DNA of 64,000 nt from TMP-86 sp046347195 (GCA_046347195.1 JAXMGQ010000022.1:1-64000); one strand, 5' to 3'; counted from the stretch's first letter, positions 43,765 through 52,499 are shown. The notes: a model not told the origin generated them from the letters alone. Translations and numbers: made by a program.

Positions 43765-46254
43765 TCAGTGATCGTCGCGCGAACCGGCGCCGGAATCCGG
43801 CGAGGACGACCACACCACGTATTTCGCGGATGAAGGCTCCGCCGGCTTTGCCTCGGGGAAGCGCGGCTCGGCTGGCGGGGCGGGGCGTTCCGGCGCGGGC
43901 GAGGGAGCATCCATCGAGGCTGCCTCGCGTGAGCCTTCGCTGCCACCCATGCGGCTCACCAGGTCCTGCTGTTCTCCACCGCCCGGGGCACCGCTCGGGG
44001 CACCATTGCCCGCCGATTCGGCGCCCTCGCGCCGGCCGCGCCCACGGCGTCGCCGACCACGCCCGCCGCGTTCACCCCGCTCACCTCGCTCGCCGCGTTC
44101 ACCTCGCTCCTCGCCGGGTGGGCGAGCGGGTTCGGCGCCGCGCTCCGCATCCGCCGGGCGCGCCGGTGACTCGGCTCGCGGTGTCGCCTCGGGTCGTCCC
44201 CCCGCACCTGCGCCCTGCGCGGGACGTTCATGTCCACGCCCTTCGGGGCGATTGCCACGTCCGTCGCGGCGTTGGTCGCGGTTGCCGTCGCGTCGTCCGT
44301 CCCGTCCGCGATCGCCATGCCCCTCCCGGGTCGCATCGCGCGGCCGGTCGCGATCCCCGCGGTCGCGGTCGCGGTCACGATCCCGGTCGCGATCCCGGTC
44401 GCGACGGTGGCGATCCCGATCACGATCCCGATCACGGCCACGCTCGCCTCGGCCATCGCCGCGCGCGTGCGGCCGGTCGCGGGCCGGTTCCGCCGGCGGG
44501 GCGGCCGCCGGCGCACCGGTGCCGAAGAACAACCGCCACAGCTTCACGAAGATGCCCACGGTGGGCGGCTCGGCCGACGCCAGTGACTGCGCTGCCGGCG
44601 CTGCAGCGGCCTGCGGGGCAGGCTCGGGCGTGGGCATGGGCGTGGCAGAGGGCATGATGCTCGGCACCAGCGCGGCCTCGGCCGCCGGCTTCTGGTCGCG
44701 CGTGCCCACGTTGCTGTCATCCAGCACCGGCGTTTCGGGGATCTGGTAGCTGACCGTGTTGTTCTCGGGCAGATCCTTCTCGTCCTCGCGCACGCGCCGC
44801 AGCGTGTAGGCCGGCGTGTGCATGTGCTGGTTCGGCACGATGATGATCGAGACATCATCGCGGTCCTCGATCTGCTTGAGGGCCTCGCGCTTCTCGTTCA
44901 TCAGGTAGGTGGACACATCGATGGGGAGCTGGGCGACCACGCGTCCGGTGCGCTCCTTGCGCGCCTCCTCGCCGTTCAGCCGCAGCATGGCGAGCGCCAT
45001 GGACTCGACGCCGCGGATGGTGCCCATGCCGTTGCAGCGCGGGCAGTTGATGTGCGTGGTCTCGCTCAGCGCGGGCCGCAGCCGCTGGCGCGACAGCTCC
45101 AGCAGGCCAAAGCGCGACAGGCGGCCGAGCTGGATGCGGGCGCGGTCCATGCGCACGGCATCGCGCAGCCGGTCCTCCACCGCCCGCTGGTTGCGGCTGG
45201 ACTCCATGTCGATGAAGTCGATGACGATGAGCCCGCCGAGGTCACGCAGGCGCAGCTGGCGGGCGACTTCGTCAGCCGCCTCGAGGTTGGTGTTGAAGGC
45301 GGTGGCTTCGATGTCCCCGCCGCGGGTGCTGCGCGCCGAGTTGATGTCGATGGAGACCAGCGCCTCGGTGTGGTCGATGACCAGGCTCCCGCCCGAGGGC
45401 AGGTTGACCTTGTGGGAATACGCCGATTCGATCTGGCTTTCGATCTGGTAGCGCGTGAACAGCGGCACCGGATCCTGGTAGAGCTTCAACTTGCGCTGCG
45501 CATCCGGGGGCATGAAGCGCTGCATGTACTCCTGCGCCTTCTGGAACGCCTCGGGCTGGTCGATGAGGCATTCGCCCACATCGTCCGAGAAGTAGTCGCG
45601 CAGGCCGCGGGTGACGGCATCGCTTTCCTGGTAGATGAGGAAGGGCGCCTGACGGCCTTCGGACGCCTGTGCAATGGCATCCCAGGCGGTCTTCAGGTTG
45701 TTGAAGTCCCACTGCAGTTCCTCCGCGCTGCGCCCGACGCCGGCCGTGCGCACGATGGCGCCCATGCCATCGGGGATCTGCAGTTCGCTCATGGCCTCGC
45801 GCATCTGGTCGCGATCCTCGCCCTCGATGCGGCGCGACACGCCGCCCGCGCGGGGATTGTTCGGCATCAACACGAGGAACCGGCCGGCCAGGCTGATGAA
45901 GGTGGTGAGCGCGGCGCCCTTGTTGCCGCGTTCCTCCTTCTCGACCTGCACGATGAGATCCTGGCCTTCGGAGACCAGGTCGCGGATGTTCTGCTTGCCG
46001 CTCTGCACGGCCTGCGGGCGGAAGTACTCCTTGGAGATTTCCTTCAGCGGCAGGAAGCCGTGGCGCTGGGCGCCGTAGTCCACGAACGCGGCTTCGAGAC
46101 TGGGCTCGACCCGCGTGATCCGTCCCTTATAGACGTTGGATTTCTTCTGTTCCCGCGAGGAGGTTTCGATCGACAGGTCGTAGAGCTTCTGGCCGTCGAC
46201 CAACGCTACGCGCAACTCTTCTTCCTGAGTTGCGTTGACGAGCATTCTTTTCAT
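43765..46254 (-). CDS. rne: Ribonuclease E
   Basis: RNase E is the main endonuclease of mRNA decay and rRNA/tRNA processing. The 829-residue protein starts MKRMLVNATQEEELRVALVDG. It has the S1 domain (about 35-120), the 5' sensor, the DNase I-like catalytic core (GGLIVIDFIDMESSRNQ) and the zinc-link NCPRCNGMGT. The last 300 residues are a disordered scaffold rich in Pro, Arg, Asp and Glu, with many R-D dipeptides. ATG 46254 is favoured over an internal ATG at 46245 because it gives the family start. A long leader (about 370 bases) suggests autoregulation as in E. coli. Confidence 0.95.
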   Translation of the reverse strand: MKRMLVNATQEEELRVALVDGQKLYDLSIETSSREQKKSNVYKGRITRVEPSLEAAFVDYGAQRHGFLPLKEISKEYFRPQAVQSGKQNIRDLVSEGQDLIVQVEKEERGNKGAALTTFISLAGRFLVLMPNNPRAGGVSRRIEGEDRDQMREAMSELQIPDGMGAIVRTAGVGRSAEELQWDFNNLKTAWDAIAQASEGRQAPFLIYQESDAVTRGLRDYFSDDVGECLIDQPEAFQKAQEYMQRFMPPDAQRKLKLYQDPVPLFTRYQIESQIESAYSHKVNLPSGGSLVIDHTEALVSIDINSARSTRGGDIEATAFNTNLEAADEVARQLRLRDLGGLIVIDFIDMESSRNQRAVEDRLRDAVRMDRARIQLGRLSRFGLLELSRQRLRPALSETTHINCPRCNGMGTIRGVESMALAMLRLNGEEARKERTGRVVAQLPIDVSTYLMNEKREALKQIEDRDDVSIIIVPNQHMHTPAYTLRRVREDEKDLPENNTVSYQIPETPVLDDSNVGTRDQKPAAEAALVPSIMPSATPMPTPEPAPQAAAAPAAQSLASAEPPTVGIFVKLWRLFFGTGAPAAAPPAEPARDRPHARGDGRGERGRDRDRDRDRHRRDRDRDRDRDRDRDRGDRDRPRDATREGHGDRGRDGRRDGNRDQRRDGRGNRPEGRGHERPAQGAGAGGRPEATPRAESPARPADAERGAEPARPPGEERGERGERGERGERGGRGRRRRGRGRREGAESAGNGAPSGAPGGGEQQDLVSRMGGSEGSREAASMDAPSPAPERPAPPAEPRFPEAKPAEPSSAKYVVWSSSPDSGAGSRDDH
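44340..44455. repeat. Low-complexity Arg-Asp codon repeats within rne
   Basis: The DNA is made of near-repeats of GATCACGATCC/CGGTCGCGATCC type. They encode alternating Arg and Asp in the RNase E tail. The repeats are imperfect and in frame, so they are coding low complexity and not a CRISPR or satellite array. Confidence 0.8.
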
Positions 46255-46629
46255 GTGCCCCAACTGATTGGATAGGGGCCGAGGAGAGTGGGAGAACAGC
46301 AGGGCCTGCCGCAGCGGCAACGCCAATGGCAATGACGGGCAGGCCGAGCGCCAGCAAGGCTAGCGGCCACCCGATGAACCAGGATTGCAACAGACTGTCG
46401 AGCACGCCTTGTGCGCTGATCTTGAACTTACCGTTTGTGCGGAAGACTCAACCCGCATGACGGGGTAAGCGCAACCGCTCTCATCGGCCGAACGATGGTC
46501 TGGATGTCCAGAACCAACTAAGATGCGTCGTTCCTCGAGCGACAGGTCAGTCAAGGAACGCCACGTAAAACCGGTATCTTCTTAAGGCCGGGCGCATCAC
46601 GCCAGGCCGCACTTGACACGGCTCGGAGA

Positions 46630-46658
46630 AGACTAGCATGCGCCCGGGTCATGGTCAA
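46630..46658 (-). promoter_or_regulatory. Candidate sigma-70 promoter of rne
   Basis: Read on the minus strand, TTGACC (46658-46653) is followed after 17 bases by TAGTCT (46635-46630). The -35 is good and the -10 weak. Transcription from here would give a leader of about 370 bases before the rne ATG. Confidence 0.45.
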
Positions 46659-46664
46659 TATAAT
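46659..46664 (+). promoter_or_regulatory. Candidate -10 box of rluC
   Basis: A perfect TATAAT lies 26 bases before the rluC ATG at 46691 and directly abuts the -35 of the rne promoter. The -35 position (46636-46641) is poor. The two promoters would compete for polymerase. Confidence 0.4.
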
Positions 46665-46690
46665 CAAGGTCTTAGCATTGAGCTGTGCGC

Positions 46691-47674
46691 ATGAGTGATT
46701 CTCCTTCGGGCCGCGGCCGCGTCGTGCTGCACACCGTGTCGGCGGAAGAAGCCGGCCAGCGTATCGACAATTTCCTGCTGCGCCATTTCAAGACCGTGCC
46801 GCGCAGCCGCGTGTACCGGCTGCTGCGCAAGGGCGAGGTGCGCGTCAATCGCCGTCGCGTGGATGCGGAGTACCGGCTGGCCGCCGAGGATGAACTGCGG
46901 CTTCCGCCGGTGCGGATCGACCTCGCGAAAGAAGCACGCCCCTCGCACAGCCTGGTCGAGCTCATCGAGGGATGCGTGCTGCACCAGGACGAGCGCCTGC
47001 TCGTGCTCGACAAGCCGGCGGGCGTTGCGGTGCATGGCGGCAGCGGCATGAGCTTCGGCGTCATCGAGGCGCTGCGCGCCGGGCGGCCCGATGAATCGCT
47101 GGAACTGGTCCATCGGCTGGATCGCGACACCAGTGGCTGCCTGCTGGTGGCGCGCAACCGGGCCACCCTGACGGCCCTGCATCGGCTCATCCGCGACGGC
47201 GGCATGGCCAAGACCTATCTTGCGCTGGTGGCCGGGTCCTGGCAGCTCGGCACCAAGCGCATCGATGCGCCGCTGTCCACCGACGAGCGCCGCCATGGCG
47301 AGCGTCACGTGCGCGTGGCCCGCGAAGGCAAGAGCTCGGTCAGCGTGTTCAAGCCGGTGCAGTTCTTCGGACCCCTGGCCACTCTGGTGCAGGTGGACAT
47401 ACCCACGGGCCGCACCCACCAGATCCGCGTCCACGCCGCCTACGCGGGCCATCCGCTGCTGGGCGATGACAAGTACGGCGACCGGGAACGCAACGCCGAG
47501 CTGCGCGAACTGGGACTGAAGCGCACCTTCCTGCACTCGCAGTCGATCGCCTTCGACTGGCCGGGTTCGGGTGAGCCGGCGCACTTCAGCGCACCGCTCC
47601 CGGTGGAACTCAGCGCGGTGCTGGATGCGCTGGCCTCGCGCCAGAAGCCGCGGGCGGGCCGGCGCAGGCGCTAG
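46691..47674 (+). CDS. rluC: 23S rRNA pseudouridine synthase RluC/RluD family
   Basis: The 327-residue protein has an N-terminal S4 domain (QRIDNFLLRHFKTVPRSRVYRLL, RKGEVRVN) and the catalytic HRLDRDTSGCLLVARN with the nucleophile Asp. Its location divergent to rne is typical of RluC, which modifies U955, U2504 and U2580 in 23S rRNA. ATG 46691 is preferred; GTG 46685 would add two residues. The 3' end overlaps maf by four bases. Confidence 0.92.
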   Translation: MSDSPSGRGRVVLHTVSAEEAGQRIDNFLLRHFKTVPRSRVYRLLRKGEVRVNRRRVDAEYRLAAEDELRLPPVRIDLAKEARPSHSLVELIEGCVLHQDERLLVLDKPAGVAVHGGSGMSFGVIEALRAGRPDESLELVHRLDRDTSGCLLVARNRATLTALHRLIRDGGMAKTYLALVAGSWQLGTKRIDAPLSTDERRHGERHVRVAREGKSSVSVFKPVQFFGPLATLVQVDIPTGRTHQIRVHAAYAGHPLLGDDKYGDRERNAELRELGLKRTFLHSQSIAFDWPGSGEPAHFSAPLPVELSAVLDALASRQKPRAGRRRR

Positions 47675-48264
47675 GGGACGCTGAACCCGGCCTTGCGCAG
47701 GAGCCTGGACAGGGCGATCAGCGGCAGGCCCACGAGGCCCGTGGGGTCCTTCGAGTCGATGGAGTCGAACAGCGCGATCCCCAGGCCCTCGCTCTTGAAG
47801 CCGCCCGCGCAGTCGAACGGATGCTCCCGGTCCACATAGCGCTCGATGCTGGCGCGATCCAGGCGGCGGAACCGGACCCAGGTCGTGTCCAGCGCCTCGA
47901 ACCGATGGTCGCCATCCTGCCGGGTGAGGCACAGCGCCGTCAGGAACCGCACCCGCCGCTCCGAACATTGCCGCAACTGCTCGATGCAGCGCGCCCGAGT
48001 CAGGGGCTTGCCCAGCACCGAGCGGCCGCAGGCGGCCGCCTGGTCGGAGCCGATCACCCAGGACTGCGGCTGGGTGGCAGCGACTGCCGCCGCCTTGGCG
48101 CGGGCCAGTCGCCTCACCATGGCAGCCGGGGTCTCGCGCGGTGCCCGTGCTTCCTCGACCTGCGGTGGCACCGCCTGGAAGGTGATGCCCAGCCGCTGCA
48201 GGAGTTCTCGCCGGTAGGGCGAGGTCGAAGCCAGGACCAGAGAATACTCAGGGTTCAAAAACAA
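47671..48264 (-). CDS. Maf-family nucleoside triphosphate pyrophosphatase (YceF-like)
   Basis: Maf proteins hydrolyse modified or non-canonical nucleotides; the YceF branch prefers 7-methyl-GTP. The 197-residue protein has LVLASTSPYRRELLQRLG, WVIGSDQAAACGRSVLGKP and FDCAGGFKSEGLGI. The start is a TTG (48264 or 48258) followed by FLNPEYSLVLASTS, so it is uncertain. It is divergent from rpmF and convergent with rluC. Confidence 0.9.
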   Translation of the reverse strand: MFLNPEYSLVLASTSPYRRELLQRLGITFQAVPPQVEEARAPRETPAAMVRRLARAKAAAVAATQPQSWVIGSDQAAACGRSVLGKPLTRARCIEQLRQCSERRVRFLTALCLTRQDGDHRFEALDTTWVRFRRLDRASIERYVDREHPFDCAGGFKSEGLGIALFDSIDSKDPTGLVGLPLIALSRLLRKAGFSVP

Positions 48265-48284
48265 AGACTTGCACTCGCATCTTT

Positions 48285-48313
48285 TTGACAGGGGATGCTC
48301 CGCTCACTATGAT
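48285..48313 (+). promoter_or_regulatory. Sigma-70 promoter of rpmF-plsX-fabH
   Basis: A perfect TTGACA (48285-48290), 17 bases, then TATGAT (48308-48313; 5 of 6). This is the strongest sigma-70 match noticed in the window, 80 bases before the rpmF ATG. Strong expression fits a ribosomal protein and fatty-acid synthesis operon. Confidence 0.8.
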
Positions 48314-48392
48314 ACGCCGCCCGCCCGATCGCAGGCTCGCCGATGCCTGTCGCGTCGACGGGCAGCAGGCTCACGTTGCAAACAGGAACATC

Positions 48393-48590
48393 ATGGCCGT
48401 CCAAAAAAGCCGAAAGACCCCATCCAAGCGAGGCATGCACCGCTCGCACTCAGCCCTGGGCAAGCCGGCGCTGTCGGTGGAGTCGAAGAGTGGCGAGACG
48501 CATCTGCGTCACCGCATTTCCCGTGATGGTTACTATCGGGGCCGCAAGGTCCTGGAGACCAAGAACGACAGCGCGGGCGACGACGAGTAG
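48393..48590 (+). CDS. rpmF: 50S ribosomal protein L32
   Basis: The 65-residue protein has MAVQKSRKTPSKRGMHRSH and later LRHRISRDGYYRGRKVL, typical of L32 without the zinc-binding Cys set. In E. coli a DUF177 gene (yceD) lies just upstream; here only a promoter and leader are found. plsX follows after 58 bases. Confidence 0.96.
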   Translation: MAVQKSRKTPSKRGMHRSHSALGKPALSVESKSGETHLRHRISRDGYYRGRKVLETKNDSAGDDE

Positions 48591-48648
48591 CGGTTGCATC
48601 CGCCGCGCGCTGGGCGGCGGTTGATCACCCCTTCTGTTGCGACGACGC

Positions 48649-49650
48649 ATGCCTTCCACACTGCAGATCGCAGTGGATGCCATGAGCGGGGATCATGGCC
48701 CGGCGGTGTGCGTGCCCGCGGCGCTGGATGCCGCCTGTGCCAGCGCCGATATCGGCTTCATCCTCGTGGGTCGGGATGAGGACCTGAAGCGCCACCACCG
48801 CGGCGCATGGCCCTCGAACCTCACCTGCCTGCACGCAGCGGATGTCGTGGAGATGAGCGATCATCCGCGCGATGCCCTGCGGCGCAAGAAGGACTCCTCC
48901 ATGCGCCGCGCCATCGACCTCGTGAAGCAGGGCGAGGCGCATGCCTGCGTCAGCGCCGGCAACACGGGTGCCTTGATGGCCACGGCGCATTTCGTGCTGA
49001 AGATGCTCGCCGGCGTCGAGCGTCCCGCCATCATCTCCAAGATTCCCTCCCACGGCGGCCATACCTTCATGCTGGACCTCGGCGCCAATGCCTCCTGCAC
49101 GCCGCAACAGCTCGCGCAGTTCGCCGTCATGGGCGCGGTGGTGGCCAGCGATGCCAGCGACCATCGCCAGCCCCGCATCGGCCTGCTGAACATCGGTGAG
49201 GAGGACATCAAGGGCCATGAGGCGGTGCAGGCCGCGCATGAACTCATCGGCGGCATGAAGCTCGACTACGTCGGCTTCGTCGAAGGGCACGACATCTTTT
49301 CCGACAAGGTGGACGTGGTCGTGACCGACGGCTTCACGGGCAATGTCGCGCTGAAGACCATGGAGGGCCTGGCACGCATGATCGCGGGCACCCTGCGCGA
49401 GGAATTCACCCGCAACGCCGTTCGCAAGCTCGGCGCGTTCGCCGCGCAGCCGGCCCTGCAGGCGCTGAAGACGCGTCTGGACCCGCGGCGCTACAATGGC
49501 GCGAGCATGATCGGACTCAACGGCATCGTCATCAAGAGCCACGGCGGCGCCGATCAGTTCGCCTTCCAGCGCGCCATCGAGGTGGCGATCCTCGAGGCCC
49601 GGCAGGGGGTCCCCTCGCGCATCGCCGAGCAGCTCGAGCGGGCGGCGTGA
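48649..49650 (+). CDS. plsX: Phosphate acyltransferase PlsX
   Basis: PlsX makes acyl-phosphate from acyl-ACP for phospholipid synthesis. The 333-residue protein has LQIAVDAMSGDHGP, SAGNTGALMATAHF, GANASCTPQQLAQFAVMG and TDGFTGNVALKTMEG. ATG 48649 is chosen over an upstream TTG at 48637. The stop overlaps the fabH GTG. Confidence 0.95.
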   Translation: MPSTLQIAVDAMSGDHGPAVCVPAALDAACASADIGFILVGRDEDLKRHHRGAWPSNLTCLHAADVVEMSDHPRDALRRKKDSSMRRAIDLVKQGEAHACVSAGNTGALMATAHFVLKMLAGVERPAIISKIPSHGGHTFMLDLGANASCTPQQLAQFAVMGAVVASDASDHRQPRIGLLNIGEEDIKGHEAVQAAHELIGGMKLDYVGFVEGHDIFSDKVDVVVTDGFTGNVALKTMEGLARMIAGTLREEFTRNAVRKLGAFAAQPALQALKTRLDPRRYNGASMIGLNGIVIKSHGGADQFAFQRAIEVAILEARQGVPSRIAEQLERAA

Positions 49651-50618
49651 CTCGCTACTCCCGCATTGCCGGCACCGGCAGCTACCTGCCGGAGAAAGTC
49701 CTCACCAACGCGGATCTGGAGAAGATGGTCGAGACCAGCGATGAGTGGATACGCTCGCGCTCGGGGATCGAAAGCCGTCACATCGCCGTCGCCGGCGAGA
49801 CCACCACCGACCTGGCGGAGCCTGCCGCACGGCGCGCCATGGAGGCGGCCGGCGTGGGACCTGCGGACATCGACCTGATCTGCGTCGGTACGACCACCCC
49901 GGATCTGGTCTTTCCCAACGTCGGCACGCTGCTGCAGCAGCGGCTGGGCATCCACAACTGCGCGGCCTTCAGCCTCGAAGCGGCCTGCAGCGGTTTCATC
50001 TACGCCCTCGGCGTGGCCGACAAGTTCATCCGCCTGGGCGATGCGCGCTGCGCGCTGGTGGTGGGCGCGGAGACGCTCACCCGCATGGTCGACTGGTCCG
50101 ATCGCGCCACCTGCGTGCTGTTCGGCGATGGCGCAGGGGCGGTGGTGCTCAAGCCTGCCGATCAGCCCGGCATCATCTCCACGCACCTGCATGCCGACGG
50201 CCACTACAAGGACCTGCTGTATTATCCCGACGGCATCTCGGCGGGGTTCGACCTGGTGCGCCGGAACCAGGCCTTCATCCGCATGAAGGGGAACGAGGTC
50301 TACAAGCTCGCGGTGAGCAACCTGGGCAAGATCGCGCTGGAGACGCTGCAGGCCAATGGCTTGACCAAGGACCAGATCGACTGGCTCGTCCCGCACCAGG
50401 CCAACCTGCGGATCATCGAAGCCACGGCCAAGCGCCTGGGCCTGTCCATGGACAAGGTGATCGTCACCATCCAGCAGCACGGCAACACCTCGGCGGCCTC
50501 GGTGCCGCTGGCACTGGACACCGCCATCCGCGATGGCCGCATCAAGCCCGGCCAGTTGCTGTTGCTCGAGGCCTTCGGCGGCGGTTTCACCTGGGGATCG
50601 GCGCTGTTGCGGCTGTAG
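49647..50618 (+). CDS. fabH: Beta-ketoacyl-ACP synthase III
   Basis: FabH condenses acetyl-CoA with malonyl-ACP to start fatty-acid synthesis. The 323-residue protein has the catalytic Cys at about 114 (EAACSGFIYAL), His in VPHQANLRI and Asn in HGNTSAAS. GTG 49647 overlaps plsX. In E. coli fabD-fabG-acpP follow; here an L,D-transpeptidase follows, so the fab cluster is broken. Confidence 0.96.
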   Translation: MTRYSRIAGTGSYLPEKVLTNADLEKMVETSDEWIRSRSGIESRHIAVAGETTTDLAEPAARRAMEAAGVGPADIDLICVGTTTPDLVFPNVGTLLQQRLGIHNCAAFSLEAACSGFIYALGVADKFIRLGDARCALVVGAETLTRMVDWSDRATCVLFGDGAGAVVLKPADQPGIISTHLHADGHYKDLLYYPDGISAGFDLVRRNQAFIRMKGNEVYKLAVSNLGKIALETLQANGLTKDQIDWLVPHQANLRIIEATAKRLGLSMDKVIVTIQQHGNTSAASVPLALDTAIRDGRIKPGQLLLLEAFGGGFTWGSALLRL

Positions 50619-50620
50619 CC

Positions 50621-51583
50621 ATGCGAATCGCGTCCTGCCTGCTCGGGAGCCTCCTGCTGGTCTCGATGCCACCGCTTGCGCTGGCGGAAGTCTTCACGCT
50701 CGGCCCACAGCAGGGGTTGATCGGCGAGCCCGGCATGATGCTCTCGCACCACGAGGACACGTTGCCGGACATCGCAAGGCTCCACCACCTGGGGTTCGAT
50801 GCCATCGTCGCCGCCAATCCGGGCGTGGACACGTGGCTCCCCGGCGAGGGCACGCACGTCAACCTGCCGACCCAGCGGATCGTGCCCGACGTGCCGCACT
50901 CAGGGATAGTGGTGAACCTCTCGGAAGGCCGCCTGTACTACTTCCGGCAGGACCGTGCCGGCAAGCCCGTGGTGGAAACCTATCCCGTGAGCGTGGGCCA
51001 GGTAGGCAGGACGATGCCGCTGGGGGTGACCAAGGTCGTGGGCAAGCAGAAGAAGCCGACCTGGTATCCGCCCAAGTCGATCCGCGACCGTCATGTGCAG
51101 GAAGGCGACCCGCTGCCCGCGTTCGTGCCGCCAGGACCTGAGAACCCGCTGGGCGAGTACGCCCTGCGCTTGGGGATTCCGAGCGGCTCGTACCTCATCC
51201 ACGGCACCAACAAGCCCGTGAGCGTCGGATTGCAGATCACCAACGGCTGCATCCGGCTCTATCCGGAGGACATCGAGACCCTGTTCCGCGAAGTACCCGT
51301 CGGGGTTCCGGTGCGCATCATCAACCAGCGCATCAAGACGGGCTGGAGCGAGGATGGCGTGCTGTACCTGGAGGTGCACCACCCGCTGGATGGCACGGAG
51401 GCTGGCAATGTCGAGGACCTCACCTCACTCACCCGGCAGATCGTCGCCGCGACATCGCAGCGGAGCGTGATCATCGACTGGGATGCGGCCGAGCGGGCCT
51501 TCAACGAGCAGCGCGGCGAACCGGTGCGGATCTCGGTGGACCGCTGGGTCGAACCCGAGAAACCCGCCCGACGAGGCCGTTGA
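50621..51583 (+). CDS. L,D-transpeptidase (YkuD/ErfK family)
   Basis: The 320-residue protein has a signal peptide (about 1-22), a LysM-like or substrate-binding N-terminal part (DTLPDIARLHHLGFDAIVAANP), and the YkuD catalytic domain: HGTNKPVSVG with His at about 194 and NGCIRLYPEDIE with the nucleophile Cys at about 210. Family members make 3-3 cross-links or attach a lipoprotein to peptidoglycan. The residue before Gly-Cys is Asn where Ser or His is usual. ATG 50621 is two bases after the fabH stop. An alanine-rich lipoprotein with a C-terminal Lys lies about 1 kb downstream. Confidence 0.92.
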   Translation: MRIASCLLGSLLLVSMPPLALAEVFTLGPQQGLIGEPGMMLSHHEDTLPDIARLHHLGFDAIVAANPGVDTWLPGEGTHVNLPTQRIVPDVPHSGIVVNLSEGRLYYFRQDRAGKPVVETYPVSVGQVGRTMPLGVTKVVGKQKKPTWYPPKSIRDRHVQEGDPLPAFVPPGPENPLGEYALRLGIPSGSYLIHGTNKPVSVGLQITNGCIRLYPEDIETLFREVPVGVPVRIINQRIKTGWSEDGVLYLEVHHPLDGTEAGNVEDLTSLTRQIVAATSQRSVIIDWDAAERAFNEQRGEPVRISVDRWVEPEKPARRGR

Positions 51584-51708
51584 GTCTCAAGGCCTGGCCG
51601 CTTCCGGCACGGCCGGTGGCGCGCCAATCGCAACGATTTGCATTACACTCCCCGGCATCGCGCGCATCGAGGCGCGCATCCAACACCAACAACTTCGGGG
51701 GAAACGTC

Positions 51709-52485
51709 ATGAAATGCCGTGTATCGATGCTCCTTGGATCAGCCCTGCTGTTCGGCGCCACCCTGCCCGGGGCGGTGCTTGCCCAGGGCATGGAAGTGAA
51801 GGAAAAGCCGGCGCTGTACACCTACGAATCGAGCTGGGAGATTCCGCGCGCGAAATGGGCCGACATGGACAAGGGCGAACTGGCGACCATCAAGGTCCTC
51901 GACAAGGCACTCGCCGATGGCACCATCGTCGTCTATGGCAACGAGACCACCCGGGTGCACACCGCCGGTGGAAGCACGCACGACACGTGGTGGGAAGCGA
52001 GTTCGATGGCCGGGCTCATGAGCGTCCTCGAGCAGTTATCCCGTGGCGGTCAAAGCACCACGGCGGTGCTGGCCGGCGCGACCCGGCACGCCGATCAGGT
52101 CTTCGTGACCCACTACTACAACTGGAAGTCGGGCAGCTTCAAGGACGGCATCGCCAAATCGGCTTCCTATCAACTGAAGGACAGCGCGCCCGGCGATGCG
52201 CTCGACACGCTGGCCAAGACCGCCCTCGTGCCGCTGTTCGAGAAGCTTCTCGCCGACGGCGCCATCCTGGGCTACGAGATCGATGAGGAAGCGATTCATA
52301 CCTCGGCGCCCGGCAAGTTCTGGACGTACTTCGTCACCCGGAGTGCGGACGGGCTCGACAAGGTCAACGCCGCCCTGCAGGCCAGCGTCAAGTCCAACCC
52401 GCTGATCGGATCGGCCTTCGACAGCTTCGTCGACTTCAAGGAGCATCGCGACTCGATCTCATCGATCAACGGCGCGGCGAAATAG
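51709..52485 (+). CDS. Unknown secreted protein with an internal duplication
   Basis: The 258-residue protein has a signal peptide (about 1-26, ending GAVLAQG). Two halves repeat the same pattern: LDKALADGTIVVYGNETT...HT...W (about 64-111) and FEKLLADGAILGYEIDEE...HT...W (about 177-224). The repeat suggests two related alpha/beta (ferredoxin-like) domains. I do not recognise the family. A Shine-Dalgarno-like GGGGGAAA precedes ATG 51709. It is separate from the upstream gene by 125 bases. Confidence 0.7.
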   Translation: MKCRVSMLLGSALLFGATLPGAVLAQGMEVKEKPALYTYESSWEIPRAKWADMDKGELATIKVLDKALADGTIVVYGNETTRVHTAGGSTHDTWWEASSMAGLMSVLEQLSRGGQSTTAVLAGATRHADQVFVTHYYNWKSGSFKDGIAKSASYQLKDSAPGDALDTLAKTALVPLFEKLLADGAILGYEIDEEAIHTSAPGKFWTYFVTRSADGLDKVNAALQASVKSNPLIGSAFDSFVDFKEHRDSISSINGAAK

Positions 52486-52499
52486 GGTCCTGATCGCTC

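Larger units (their letters stand above)
46255..46690. other. Long rne leader and divergent rne/rluC promoter region
   Basis: These 436 bases separate the rne and rluC starts. On the minus strand most of it would be the rne 5' leader, similar in length to the autoregulatory leader of E. coli rne. A hydrophobic open frame (46405 to 46127, minus) crosses into rne but has no ribosome site or family match, so I do not call it a gene. No RNA gene was recognised. Confidence 0.5.

Noticed and set aside
44340..44455. Repeated units that could suggest a CRISPR or satellite array
   Set aside because: The units are short, imperfect, in frame and encode the Arg-Asp tail of RNase E. No unique spacers are present.
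46127..46405. Hydrophobic small frame upstream of and overlapping rne (minus)
   Set aside because: Its first 40 residues resemble a membrane helix, but it has no ribosome site, runs into rne in another phase and has no recognised homologue. It is more likely leader sequence.
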